DNA of 64,000 nt from Xanthomonas sp. Leaf131 (GTDB taxonomy: Bacteria > Pseudomonadota > Gammaproteobacteria > Xanthomonadales > Xanthomonadaceae). Shown piece after piece: positions 27,740-36,348 of the stretch (position 1 is its first letter; each line of letters opens with the position of its first letter). Where the stretch lies: contig NZ_LMOG01000018.1 of assembly GCF_001423495.1 (NCBI RefSeq), positions 502,125 through 566,124 of the forward strand, given 5' to 3'. The translations under genes were made by a program, and so were the position numbers. A model generated the notes under the pieces. It worked only from the letters and a program-made list of their open reading frames with translations. It was not told where the DNA came from and did no database searches.

Positions 27740-28459
27740 ATGACCTCCAGCCCGATCCAGCATGCCCAGGTATTGCAGGTGCTCATCATCGAAGACAACC
27801 GCGCACTGGCGGCTAATATCTTCGATTATCTGGAGGCCTGCGGGCATCAACCCGATGCCGCGCCCGACGGTAATTCCGGCCTGAATCTGGCCATCAGCAA
27901 TCGCTACGACGCCATCATTCTGGATTGGATGCTGCCGCGCATGGATGGCATGAGCGTGCTGCGCAAACTGCGCGAAGACCATGGCTGCCGCACGCCGATC
28001 ATCATGCTCACGGCCAAGGATCAGCTGGAAGGCAAGCTGCTCGGATTCGAAAACGGCGCCGACGATTATCTGGTCAAACCGGTCGCGCTGCCGGAGTTGG
28101 AAATGCGCCTGCGCGTCATGGTTGGCAGAGCAAGAGCCAATGCAACCACTGCCGGTCACCTGTTGCAGGTGAGCGATTTGCGCTTTGACCTGGACAGCCT
28201 GAAGGTCTCGCGCGGCGAGCGCAGCGTAGTGCTCTCCAGTACCTTGCGCAATGTGCTTGAACTGCTGATGCGCGAGTCGCCAAGAATCGTACGTCGCGAT
28301 CGATTGGAGAGCCTGATCTGGGGCGACGCGATCCCCGAAGGCGATCTGCTGCGCTCGCACATGCACGTATTGCGACGTGCTCTGGACCAGGAGGGCGAAC
28401 GCAAACTGCTGCACACCGTCACCGGTGCCGGGTATCGCCTGGGTGGTGGGACCGAATGA
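27740..28459 (+). CDS. OmpR-family response regulator
   Basis: 239 residues. The receiver domain has VLIIEDNRALAANIFDYL, phospho-acceptor AIILDWMLPRMDG and the lysine of DDYLVKPVALPE. The C-terminal winged helix ends LRRALDQEGERKLLHTVTGAGYRL, typical of OmpR/PhoB DNA-binding domains. Several in-frame ATGs lie upstream (27689 onward), but the ATG at 27740 gives a normal domain boundary. The stop overlaps the kinase start by four bases, so the two are coupled. Placement after lpxO suggests envelope-stress control, as in PhoPQ- or ColRS-type systems. I cannot assign it to one of these by sequence alone. Confidence 0.9.
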   Translation: MTSSPIQHAQVLQVLIIEDNRALAANIFDYLEACGHQPDAAPDGNSGLNLAISNRYDAIILDWMLPRMDGMSVLRKLREDHGCRTPIIMLTAKDQLEGKLLGFENGADDYLVKPVALPELEMRLRVMVGRARANATTAGHLLQVSDLRFDLDSLKVSRGERSVVLSSTLRNVLELLMRESPRIVRRDRLESLIWGDAIPEGDLLRSHMHVLRRALDQEGERKLLHTVTGAGYRLGGGTE

Positions 28460-29832
28460 GAGTGGGCTCACGCCTGGGAAGTCTGCAGTGGTTGATCAGC
28501 TGCAGCTTGATCGTGTCCGGCGCCATGCTTGCGCTGGGGCTGGCAGTCCAAGGATATTTGAGCCAGGAACTCATCGAAGCGCCGATCTGGAAACAGTTGC
28601 TCACCTCCAGCACGCAAAGCATTGCGCGCCTGCCTGCGGCCGAGTTGCAGGGCGCGCTTCCTACCGATGGCCCGGTCAAGGGTTGGCTCCTTGCAGACCC
28701 TGCGCAACTGCCTGCGGAAATGCCGGCATTCTTCGCTGCGCTGGCACCTGGCTATTACGGCGAAGGCGAGCTTGAAACCGTCAGGGAAGACGCCTTTCTG
28801 TCGAAGTTCATCAGTATTCTCAGGCCGCATTGGGGACCTTTCGCCAGCGCCCAGGGCCAGACTCGCGTCGATCGCAGCTACTCGGTCCTAGTGACACACC
28901 TGCCGCAAGGGCGTCTGGTCATGAGCATCGACATGACCGAGCTGGAAGACAAGCAGAACCAGAGCGTTCAACTGAGCGTGCTGTTCATGCTGTTGAATCT
29001 GGCGATGATCGCCTTGGTCATCTGGTGGCTTTTCATCAGTCTGACCCGGCCGGTCAACGACCTGGCATGGCGCATGCGCCAGCTGGACCCGCTACAACCC
29101 GCACAACGTCTGCCCACCGATTATCGCAAGAGCGAACTCAATACGATTGCGCGTGAGACCAACGCGCATCTGGAACGGGTGGAGCGCGCGATCGAGCGCG
29201 AACGCAGCTTGCTCGATCAGGCCAGCCATGAGTTCCGCACGCCACTGGCGGTCATTTCCGGCGCCGCTGATGTGCTGCACAAACAGCAGCTGCCGGAGCG
29301 CTCGCAACGGCCGTTGAATCGCATCGACGAAGCCGTGGCCAACCTCAAGCAGATCATGGAAGCGCTGCTGTATCTCTCTCGCGAACCGACGCCTGCAGAG
29401 CGCGAAGAGATCACCCTGCTGCACGGGCTGCTTCCGGATCTGGTGCGCGATCATCTCTACCTGGTCTCGGCAAAGCCGGTGCATTACCAGGTCAATGCGC
29501 TGGAGCCACTGACGCTGCGCGCGCCGGAATCGATGGTGCGCATCGCGGTGGCTAACCTGCTGCGCAACGCGGCCGACCATACCTATGTGGGCGAGATCCG
29601 CGTGTCGTTGGTCAAGGACAGACTCTGCATCCACGACTCCGGCGAAGGCTTCGATACCGCGCAGGCGGCAGAGCGCTATACCGCTTCGTTGAAACACTCG
29701 GTCAAGCAAGGTGGCGGTTCGGGTCTGGGACTGTTCCTGACCAGGCGCATCTGCGAGCGCTTCGGCTGGCGCCTGCATCTGGAGTCGACGATTGCGGAGG
29801 GAACCCTGGCAATGATCGATTTCAATCCATAA
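28456..29832 (+). CDS. Membrane sensor histidine kinase
   Basis: 458 residues. A first transmembrane helix (LISCSLIVSGAMLALGLAVQGYL) is followed by a periplasmic sensor region to about residue 170 and a second helix (LSVLFMLLNLAMIALVIWWLFISL). A HAMP linker follows, then H-box LDQASHEFRTPLAVISGAADVL, N-box VRIAVANLLRNAADH, G1 LCIHDSGEGFDTAQ and G2 GGGSGLGLFLTRRI. It would sense a periplasmic signal and phosphorylate the adjacent OmpR-family regulator. The periplasmic part has no recognised domain. Confidence 0.92.
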   Translation: MRVGSRLGSLQWLISCSLIVSGAMLALGLAVQGYLSQELIEAPIWKQLLTSSTQSIARLPAAELQGALPTDGPVKGWLLADPAQLPAEMPAFFAALAPGYYGEGELETVREDAFLSKFISILRPHWGPFASAQGQTRVDRSYSVLVTHLPQGRLVMSIDMTELEDKQNQSVQLSVLFMLLNLAMIALVIWWLFISLTRPVNDLAWRMRQLDPLQPAQRLPTDYRKSELNTIARETNAHLERVERAIERERSLLDQASHEFRTPLAVISGAADVLHKQQLPERSQRPLNRIDEAVANLKQIMEALLYLSREPTPAEREEITLLHGLLPDLVRDHLYLVSAKPVHYQVNALEPLTLRAPESMVRIAVANLLRNAADHTYVGEIRVSLVKDRLCIHDSGEGFDTAQAAERYTASLKHSVKQGGGSGLGLFLTRRICERFGWRLHLESTIAEGTLAMIDFNP

Positions 29833-29888
29833 ACAAGTCGTCGATCGATTCAGCCTCGCTTGAACGCCTGGCAAGCCGTCGTCAGGCT

Positions 29889-29921
29889 GCGGACGTCCGC
29901 TTCGGCGTGGCGGACGTCCGC
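29889..29921. repeat. Two tandem perfect palindromes upstream of the S10 peptidase
   Basis: GCGGACGTCCGC occurs twice (29889-29900 and 29910-29921), 21 bases apart start to start, or two helical turns. Each is a perfect 12-bp palindrome. They lie 190-220 bases upstream of the S10 peptidase start and after the kinase stop. Paired sites on one face of the helix suggest cooperative regulator binding. No matching regulator is known here. Confidence 0.45.
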
Positions 29922-30110
29922 ACGGACATCGGCCGTCGCTGATGTCTTGCAACGCAAGCCGTCGCCCAGGCAGGCTGAGCTCCCCACTCAGGTGGTTCGC
30001 CCATGCCGTGCATGGTTCGAAACCCTCGCCCAGCGGCGTGTCACGACACGCGAGCGGTGCGAGCGGACTGGCATGCGGTTTGCGTAAGGTCCTGTTTCCT
30101 TTAAAGACAA

Positions 30111-31625
30111 ATGCCGATGCGCCCTTTTGCAAAGATCGTCTTGATGCTCGTAACGTTGTCCGTGGCAGACGCGCGGGCGGCGGCACTCCCGGACGTGCCG
30201 GCTGCAGATGCCGCACGCAACGCATTCGCACCCACTGCGACGCGCACCCGGCCGCTCGCGCCACCGGTGACCACCTCGCACGTGCTGCGGCTGCGCGGCC
30301 AGCGGTTGCGGTACAGCGCCAGCGTCAGTGAGTGGCCGGTGCGCGGCCCGGACGGACGCAGCCTCGGTGCGATCGTGACCGAAGCGTATGTGGCCGACTC
30401 CAAGAACGGGACCGAGCGACCGGTGACTTTCGTCTACAACGGCGGCCCGGGTGCGGCATCGTGGTCGTTGCAGATGGAAGGCATCGGCCCGCGTCTCTAC
30501 GATGCAGCAACTGGCACGATTGGCGACAATCCCGACAGCATCCTGGATGCAACAGACCTGGTCTTTATCGATCCACTGGGCACCGGCGCCAGCTTTCCGT
30601 CTGCTGGCGCGGACGCATCCAGCGTCTGGAACACCCCCGGCGATGCCCGCTCGATCATCGCGGTGATCGACGCCTGGCTGGTTGCCAATCACCGCAAGAA
30701 CGCGCCGCAGCTGCTGCTCGGAGAAAGTTACGGAACCATGCGCAGTCTGGCGGTGTTGCACGAAGATGCAGCCCAGCCAAAGCTCAACGTGTCGGGCGTC
30801 ATGCTGCTGTCGTTGTTCCTGAGCAACTACCAGGACGATGATCTCGCCGCGCTGACCTTGTTGCCCAGCCTGGCAACCACAGCCGATGTGCACGGTGCCC
30901 GACGCGTTGCTGCTTCGTCGGCCGCGCAGGTCTATGAAGATGCGCTCCGGTTCGCACGCGATCGCTATGCACCCGCGTTGCTGGAGGGCTATGGCTTGTC
31001 GAAGCAACGCCTGCACGCGGTTGCCACCGAAATGAGCGCGCAGACCGGCGTGCCGGCCGATGTACTGGAAGCGTCCAGGTTGCGCATCGACCGCAAGCAA
31101 TTCGGTCAGCATCTTGTCCTGCCCCATGCGAACGGCCACGTCGGCAGCCTGGATACCCGTGTGGTGGGCGGCGCGGAATTCGAAGGACTGGCAGACCCGT
31201 ACAACGACCCATCGATGACGCTCGGTAAACGTCCTGCCGCATTGATGGAGCGATATCTGGCAACGTTGGGATATCGGGTGGCAGCACCTTATCGTCCGTT
31301 GAATCTAAGCATCAACAACGGCAACTGGTACTTCCGCGCACCATCCGTCTCCGACGAAGTCCACAACGACTCCCTCGATGCCACCGCGTGGCTCGTCGAT
31401 GCCATGAACGCCAATCCCAACCTGCAGCTGTTTACCGCAGGTGGCTATTACGACACCGCCACGCCGCTCTACCGGGGACTCTACCTGCTCGATCATGCCC
31501 AGATCGATCGCTCACGCTGGACATCGGCCGCTTACCCGTCTGGACATGGCATCGCCGAGGATCCACTGCAGCGCCGCCATCTGGCCGCCGATCTGCGGGC
31601 GTTCATTGCGAAAGCACTTCGTTGA
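30111..31625 (+). CDS. S10 serine carboxypeptidase-like protein
   Basis: 504 residues with a signal peptide (IVLMLVTLSVADARAAA). The S10 motifs are present: FVYNGGPGAAS (oxyanion), the nucleophile Ser206 in LLGESYGT, the acid in AGGYYDTATP and the His in YPSGHGIA. Such secreted or periplasmic enzymes cleave C-terminal residues from peptides. The ATG at 30111 is used, and Met3 is an alternative. A two-component pair lies upstream on the same strand, but the 278-base gap with two palindromes suggests separate regulation. Confidence 0.88.
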   Translation: MPMRPFAKIVLMLVTLSVADARAAALPDVPAADAARNAFAPTATRTRPLAPPVTTSHVLRLRGQRLRYSASVSEWPVRGPDGRSLGAIVTEAYVADSKNGTERPVTFVYNGGPGAASWSLQMEGIGPRLYDAATGTIGDNPDSILDATDLVFIDPLGTGASFPSAGADASSVWNTPGDARSIIAVIDAWLVANHRKNAPQLLLGESYGTMRSLAVLHEDAAQPKLNVSGVMLLSLFLSNYQDDDLAALTLLPSLATTADVHGARRVAASSAAQVYEDALRFARDRYAPALLEGYGLSKQRLHAVATEMSAQTGVPADVLEASRLRIDRKQFGQHLVLPHANGHVGSLDTRVVGGAEFEGLADPYNDPSMTLGKRPAALMERYLATLGYRVAAPYRPLNLSINNGNWYFRAPSVSDEVHNDSLDATAWLVDAMNANPNLQLFTAGGYYDTATPLYRGLYLLDHAQIDRSRWTSAAYPSGHGIAEDPLQRRHLAADLRAFIAKALR

Positions 31626-31932
31626 GCGTTGCGTCATGCGTGCGCCGAGTGCCGACTGCTTGAGCACACGCCCGGATTGCTTTCACTGCGAGCTCTAGCG
31701 CATCATGCCGCCACGTTTTTCATCCCCCATCCCAGAGGCCTGCTCCTTGGACAGTCATAGTCGATTGCGTCGCGGCGCCTGCGCCGACGGATCCTGACCC
31801 AAGGTCGGCTCCGTCCGCACAGGACGGGGCCGTTTGCGTGTGCGCTCGCCCACGCATTGCCCCGTAATACCCAAACGTTCCAGCTAGACCTCCATAGAGC
31901 GGTCTTTGGCACTCCATCGATGGAGATTGCCG
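31626..31932. other. Intergenic stretch with a possible terminator
   Basis: 307 bases between the S10 peptidase and the next gene. It contains the GC-rich hairpin at 31806-31832 and no convincing gene. Small open frames on the minus strand have biased composition and no start signals. Confidence 0.45.
31806..31835 (+). terminator. Weak intrinsic terminator-like hairpin
   Basis: CGGCTCCGTCC and GGACGGGGCCG form an 11-bp stem (one T-G wobble) around GCACA, followed by only three T residues. It may end S10 peptidase transcription about 180 bases after the stop. Confidence 0.35.
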
Positions 31933-32607
31933 ATGTCCCTGAAGCTGTTCCCTGCCCTGCTGCTGGCACTGGTGCCGATGCTTGCATTCCGTGCGCAGGC
32001 CGCCGCCAGCCTGACTACCGACGATGCCGCCCTGACGCCTGAAGGACGCTGCCAGGTGGAAACCTGGCTACGTGGCGCGCGCCCGGGACGCGAGTTCACC
32101 GCCGTGCCTGCCTGTACCTGGGCCGGCAACGAGGTCAGCCTTGGGCTGTCGACCTTTACCGATCAAGCCCAGGGCGGTGTGGCTGCAGTGGGCGTGAAGC
32201 GGCTGTTTCGCGATCTGGACCAGCAGCGCTGGGGTGCGGCTGCGTCGCTAGGTGCGAACTGGGACATGCGCCGGCAGCGGCTGGATGGATGGAACATCAA
32301 TGTACCGGTGAGCATCGCGCTGGACCCGGACCGGCGCAGCTTGCTGCATCTGAACGTGGGTGCGACCACGCCCAGCGCGGCGGCGACGGCGCTAACCGCA
32401 AGCGTGGGCGTGGAGCACACGCTCGGCCCCGCCTGGATCGTGCTGGCCGAGGCATTTGGCGATGACCGCGGCGGTTTCGGCCAGCAGGCTGGAGTACGGC
32501 GCCTGCTCGGCGACCGCGCCAGCGTGGATCTGCTGGCCGGATATCAGCATGGTGGCGATAAAAGCGCGTGGGTGACGCTGGGATTCAATCTGTTATTGCC
32601 CGATTGA
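31933..32607 (+). CDS. Outer-membrane-type hypothetical protein
   Basis: 224 residues with an Sec signal peptide (LFPALLLALVPMLAFRAQAAA). The mature part alternates hydrophobic and polar residues as in a beta-barrel (NEVSLGLSTFTDQAQGGVAAVGVKRLF; RWGAAASLGANWDMRRQRLDGWNINVPVSIAL; VDLLAGYQHGGDKSAWVTLGFNLLLP). I do not recognise a named family. The ATG at 31933 is preferred to one nine codons upstream because it begins a standard signal peptide. The AT-rich region before the first autotransporter begins right after its stop. Confidence 0.72.
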   Translation: MSLKLFPALLLALVPMLAFRAQAAASLTTDDAALTPEGRCQVETWLRGARPGREFTAVPACTWAGNEVSLGLSTFTDQAQGGVAAVGVKRLFRDLDQQRWGAAASLGANWDMRRQRLDGWNINVPVSIALDPDRRSLLHLNVGATTPSAAATALTASVGVEHTLGPAWIVLAEAFGDDRGGFGQQAGVRRLLGDRASVDLLAGYQHGGDKSAWVTLGFNLLLPD

Positions 32608-32764
32608 TCGCGAAACAAAAAGCGCCTGTTCGCTCGCAGCAACGGCACTTGTTCTGCGTAAAGAGACCCAGCTTCTATCAAGCGGCCTCTCAAAAACTGT
32701 GAGCTGTCTACGTTGAAATCTAGGCCGATTGACATGCTGAAATCATCGAATTTTGCACAATTGA

Positions 32765-32793
32765 TTGCATTGGTCGTGGCTGCTTAGTATAAA
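32765..32793 (+). promoter_or_regulatory. Sigma-70-type promoter
   Basis: TTGCAT (-35), a spacer of exactly 17 bases, and TATAAA (-10). Transcription would start near 32800, about 590 bases before the autotransporter start codon. Confidence 0.55.
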
Positions 32794-32820
32794 TCTGGAA
32801 AAATATACTAGTTTAAAAAG

Positions 32821-32863
32821 CTGGCTGACGATAAAGATTCTGCTGCATCTTATCGTTTGCCAG
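32821..32863 (+). other. Long stem-loop just after the promoter
   Basis: The left arm (32821-32838) begins CTGGC and contains ACGATAA. The right arm (32847-32863) contains TTATCGT and ends GCCAG. The stem is about 17 bp with one mismatched pair and one bulge, and the loop is 8 bases. A second short hairpin (GCCGG-CCA-CCGGC, 32867-32879) follows directly. No T-run follows. Confidence 0.5.
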
Positions 32864-33301
32864 CTCGCCGGCCACCGGCACGGCAGAGCCCGTTAGATTC
32901 GCTAACTTACGCTCGAATCCGCTACAGCGTGTGAGGAATCCACCGACAGCTTGAGGTAAATCCCTGATTCACTGCGATAGTGATCGCATTTAGGATTGCC
33001 GCCCGCTGAGAAATGTGATCGGTTATTGTCGAGTTCGCTCTGACTTTTCTCTGCACTAGGGCCTGCTAGCGGCGTTCTAAGCCGTTTGAGCTATGGATTA
33101 AATCGTAAACGCCTATCGACCCGGTTTTTCTCTGAATTGCAACTGACCATTCAGGTTTTAGAGTTTTCAGATAGCGCCGTTAAACAATCTCGCAAGCACA
33201 CGATTGGATACAGCAATGCATTCCCGTGTTCTAAGCGACGCTTATCCGAGGGGTCGGGCTAGCGACGAATAAAGTGAATAACCCGTGAAATTAAATGCCT
33301 C

Positions 33302-33321
33302 CATCGGCGCTCCCGCCGATG
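33302..33321 (+). other. Perfect hairpin near the autotransporter start
   Basis: CATCGGCG and CGCCGATG form an 8-bp perfect stem with loop CTCC, about 70 bases upstream of the autotransporter ATG. It would sit in the 5' untranslated region and could affect mRNA stability or translation. Confidence 0.45.
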
Positions 33322-33392
33322 CGGGGAACCTTTGCGCCAAATTTAGATAGACAGCAGTAGCGGCGCGCCAAATGACCGGATTAAACCAACCT

Positions 33393-36149
33393 ATGAATCG
33401 CTCGCTACTCGCAACGACCATCGCATCCTGCCTCGTCCTGACCGCCTGTGGCGGCGGTGGCGGTGGCGGCAACGTCCGCAGCGACCCACCGCAGAGCACG
33501 GTTGTGGCACCGACGCCCTCCACGCCTGCGCCGACACCACCGGTCACGACCGCCGACCCGCTGCCCAAGACCGCACCGACACCGACACCGACACCTGCGC
33601 CGGCCCGTTACCAGGGCCTGGGCAGCAACCTGCTGGTGCCGACCAATGCGGATCTGGCGCAGCAGGCCGGTGCCAAGGGTCAGGGCGTGAAGCTGGCAGT
33701 GCTGGACGACAACCTGGTCCCCAGCTATGCGCCGATCAGCGGCAAGGTCGACGGCTTCAGCGACTACACCGCCAGCCCCGGCACGCCGGAGTCGTCTTCG
33801 AACGCGCTGCGTGGCCACGGTACGGTGATCTCGGCACTGGTGTTGGGTTCGGCCCAGGACGGCTTTGCCGGCGGTATCGCGCCGGATGCGGACCTGTTCT
33901 ATGCGCGCATCTGCGCTGAAAATTCTTGTGGCACGCAGCAAACCCGTCGTGCGGCCGTGGATCTAGCGGCGGCCGGCGTGCGGATCGCCAATCTTTCGAT
34001 CGGCGCTTCTTACGCCGATGCAGCCAGCAGTGCTAACGCAGCGCTGGCCTGGAAGTTCGCGTTGGCTCCGCTGGTGCAGGCCGATGCGTTGATCATTGCT
34101 GCCACCGGTAACGAAGGCGCGTCCGAAGCGTCCTACCCGGCGGCCACCCCGGTGCAGGAAGCCAGCCTGCGCAACAACTGGTTGGCAGTGGGCGCGATCA
34201 ATATCGACAGCGCCGGCAATGCCGCCGGCCTGACCAGCTACTCCAACCATTGCGGCGCCGCTGCGCAGTGGTGCCTGGTGGCACCGGGCAGCTACTTTGC
34301 CCCGGCCCTGGCCGGTACCGAATTGCAGGGCCAGATCGCCGGCACCTCGTTCTCCACCGCTGCCGTCACCGGCGTTGCGGCGCAGGTGCTGGGCGTGTAT
34401 CCGTGGATGAGCGCCTCCAACCTGCAGCAGACCTTGTTGACCACCGCTACCGATCTGGGCGACCCAGGCGTGGACGCGTTGTACGGCTTTGGCCTGGTCA
34501 ATGCGGCCAAGGCGATCAAGGGCCCGGCCCAGTTCATCAACAACTGGTCGGCCAACGTGACCTCCGGCTACGACAGCACCTTCAGCAACGATATCTCCGG
34601 CGCGGGCAACCTGACCAAGAACGGCGCCGGCAAGCTCACGCTGAGCGGCAACAACAGCTACACCGGCGGTACCAGCATCAGCGACGGCGTGCTCGCACTG
34701 TCCGGCAGCCTGCGCTCGGATGTGATCGTGCTCAACTCGGCCACGTTCGAATCGCGCGGCGGTGTGATCAACGGTAACTACAGCCTGGTCAACAACACCG
34801 GCACCACCGCCCTCGAACTGGGCAAGGGTCTGACCGTCACCGGCCAGGCCAGCTTGAAGGGCAATCTGCTGTTGTTGCCGGAAGCGGCGGGCTACAGCGT
34901 CGGCAGCAGTGAAAAGATCGTCAAGGCCGGCAACCTGCAGGGCACCTTCGACCGCGTGCAGTACGCCAACAATTTCTTCTGGACCGCCTCACTCGCCTAC
35001 GACCCCACCACCGTCACCGCCACGCTGACCCGCAATGCCTCCGCTGCCAGCGCGCAGGCGGCCGGTGCGCCACAGTCGGTGGTCAACGGTGCCACGCAGG
35101 CCGATACGCTGGTCAAGGTGCTGGATACGCGTGTGGCTTCGGGCGATACCGACAATCTGGGTGGTTTGATCAGCGCCACCGGCTCGCTGCTGGCCGCGAC
35201 CGATGCACAGGTTGCTGCATCGCTGCCGACGTTGGCTGGCCAGGTGCACGGTATCGAGCGCACGCTGGGCTTCCAGTCCGCACTCAACGATGCACGCGTG
35301 GCTGCCGATCGCCTGCCCTACCTGGCCGACACCACCACGCTGACCACCTGGATGCAGGGCAGCTACCTGGACGGCAATCTGGGCGGCAACGGTTTCGACT
35401 CGGCCGATTACACCCAGCAGTCCACCACCTTCGGTGTGGATCTGCCGATGGGCAGCGCCGGCACGATCGTGGGGGCGGCGGTGAGCTCCGGTCAGGACCG
35501 TGCACACATCGACGCCTCGGCCAGCCGTCTGCGCTCGGACCGTTATGCGATGACGGCGTATCTGTATCAGCCGATCGGCCAGGCCTACCTCTCGGGCATC
35601 GGTTCGTATGGCATGAGCAATGTGGAAACCGAACGCAATGTACAGGCCGGCAGCATCGGCGAGCGTCTGCAGGATCGCCGCCACGACACCAACTGGTCGC
35701 TGCGCGCCGAACTCGGTTTGCTGCCGCATGCGGGGTTGTCGCCGTTCGTCGCGGTCGGTGTGGTTAGCCAGACGCAGGATGCCTTCAGCGAAGCATCGGT
35801 CACCGGTCTGGGCTTGAGTGCCAATAGCGACACGCTGCGCGCAGGTTATGGCGAGGTGGGTGTGCGTGGCCATTTGGCGCGCGGCAAGTGGGGCTTCGAT
35901 GGTCTGGTTGCCTACCGCTCGCTGTTCGGCAACCCGAACTCTGACTTCACCGCATGGTTCACCGATTTGCCGGAAGCGCGCTTCAACGTCGCAGGCGAGC
36001 CGGTGTCCAAGCAGGCGCTGCGTGCCTCGGTCGGTGTGCGTTACCAGGTAAACGAGGCGTTCTCCATCTACGGCAACGTGGGTGCCGAGCGTGGTCGTTC
36101 GGATGCCAACAGCATCAACGCCAATGTCGGCCTGCGCTGGCAGTTCTAA
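33393..36149 (+). CDS. Subtilisin-type autotransporter lipoprotein
   Basis: 918 residues. The signal ends in a lipobox, LTAC (Cys19), followed by Gly-rich and Pro/Thr-rich linkers (20-70). The S8 peptidase domain has the catalytic Asp in LAVLDDN (105/106), His142 in RGHGTVIS, oxyanion Asn240 in ATGNEG and Ser319 in GTSFSTAA. One passenger repeat (LTKNGAGKLTLSGNNSYTGGTSISDG) follows. The last 280 residues form the autotransporter beta-barrel, ending WQF. Lipidated subtilase autotransporters such as SphB1 and NalP cleave other surface proteins. The neighbouring giant autotransporter is an obvious candidate substrate (inference). The ATG at 33393 fits the signal peptide better than the one at 33372. 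Confidence 0.93.
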   Translation: MNRSLLATTIASCLVLTACGGGGGGGNVRSDPPQSTVVAPTPSTPAPTPPVTTADPLPKTAPTPTPTPAPARYQGLGSNLLVPTNADLAQQAGAKGQGVKLAVLDDNLVPSYAPISGKVDGFSDYTASPGTPESSSNALRGHGTVISALVLGSAQDGFAGGIAPDADLFYARICAENSCGTQQTRRAAVDLAAAGVRIANLSIGASYADAASSANAALAWKFALAPLVQADALIIAATGNEGASEASYPAATPVQEASLRNNWLAVGAINIDSAGNAAGLTSYSNHCGAAAQWCLVAPGSYFAPALAGTELQGQIAGTSFSTAAVTGVAAQVLGVYPWMSASNLQQTLLTTATDLGDPGVDALYGFGLVNAAKAIKGPAQFINNWSANVTSGYDSTFSNDISGAGNLTKNGAGKLTLSGNNSYTGGTSISDGVLALSGSLRSDVIVLNSATFESRGGVINGNYSLVNNTGTTALELGKGLTVTGQASLKGNLLLLPEAAGYSVGSSEKIVKAGNLQGTFDRVQYANNFFWTASLAYDPTTVTATLTRNASAASAQAAGAPQSVVNGATQADTLVKVLDTRVASGDTDNLGGLISATGSLLAATDAQVAASLPTLAGQVHGIERTLGFQSALNDARVAADRLPYLADTTTLTTWMQGSYLDGNLGGNGFDSADYTQQSTTFGVDLPMGSAGTIVGAAVSSGQDRAHIDASASRLRSDRYAMTAYLYQPIGQAYLSGIGSYGMSNVETERNVQAGSIGERLQDRRHDTNWSLRAELGLLPHAGLSPFVAVGVVSQTQDAFSEASVTGLGLSANSDTLRAGYGEVGVRGHLARGKWGFDGLVAYRSLFGNPNSDFTAWFTDLPEARFNVAGEPVSKQALRASVGVRYQVNEAFSIYGNVGAERGRSDANSINANVGLRWQF

Positions 36150-36300
36150 GCACCGGCTGCAGACCGGCAGTGTGGCCGCAAGGCTGCGTGGCCGGTCCGC
36201 GGAGTCGGCATGCGCCACGCTGCGGTTGCCGACGCGGCTGACCTGCGAGTGCGCTGCAAGTGTCAGCATGACGATGTACGTGCCTGCTTTTGTATCGGCC

Positions 36301-36332
36301 AAAAAAAAGCCCCGGCAGTGCCGGGGCTTTTT
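36301..36332. terminator. Bidirectional intrinsic terminator between convergent autotransporters
   Basis: Eight A residues, then GCCCCGG, CAGTG and CCGGGGC, then CTTTTT. The stem has a T-run on both strands, so it ends transcription from both autotransporter genes, which converge here (stops at 36149 and 36349). Confidence 0.9.
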
Positions 36333-36348
36333 CATCTCCTGCGCTGGA

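Larger units (their letters stand above)
32608..33392. other. AT-richer 5' region of the subtilisin autotransporter
   Basis: 785 bases without a gene and visibly richer in A and T than the surroundings. It holds a strong promoter at 32765-32793, a long stem-loop at 32821-32863 and a compact hairpin at 33302-33321 close to the autotransporter start. The layout fits either a long structured leader or an unannotated small RNA between 32800 and about 33240. Confidence 0.5.

Noticed and set aside
33270..33372. A cyclic di-GMP riboswitch before the autotransporter
   Set aside because: A compact hairpin is present, but the conserved GEMM core sequences are not found on the plus strand.
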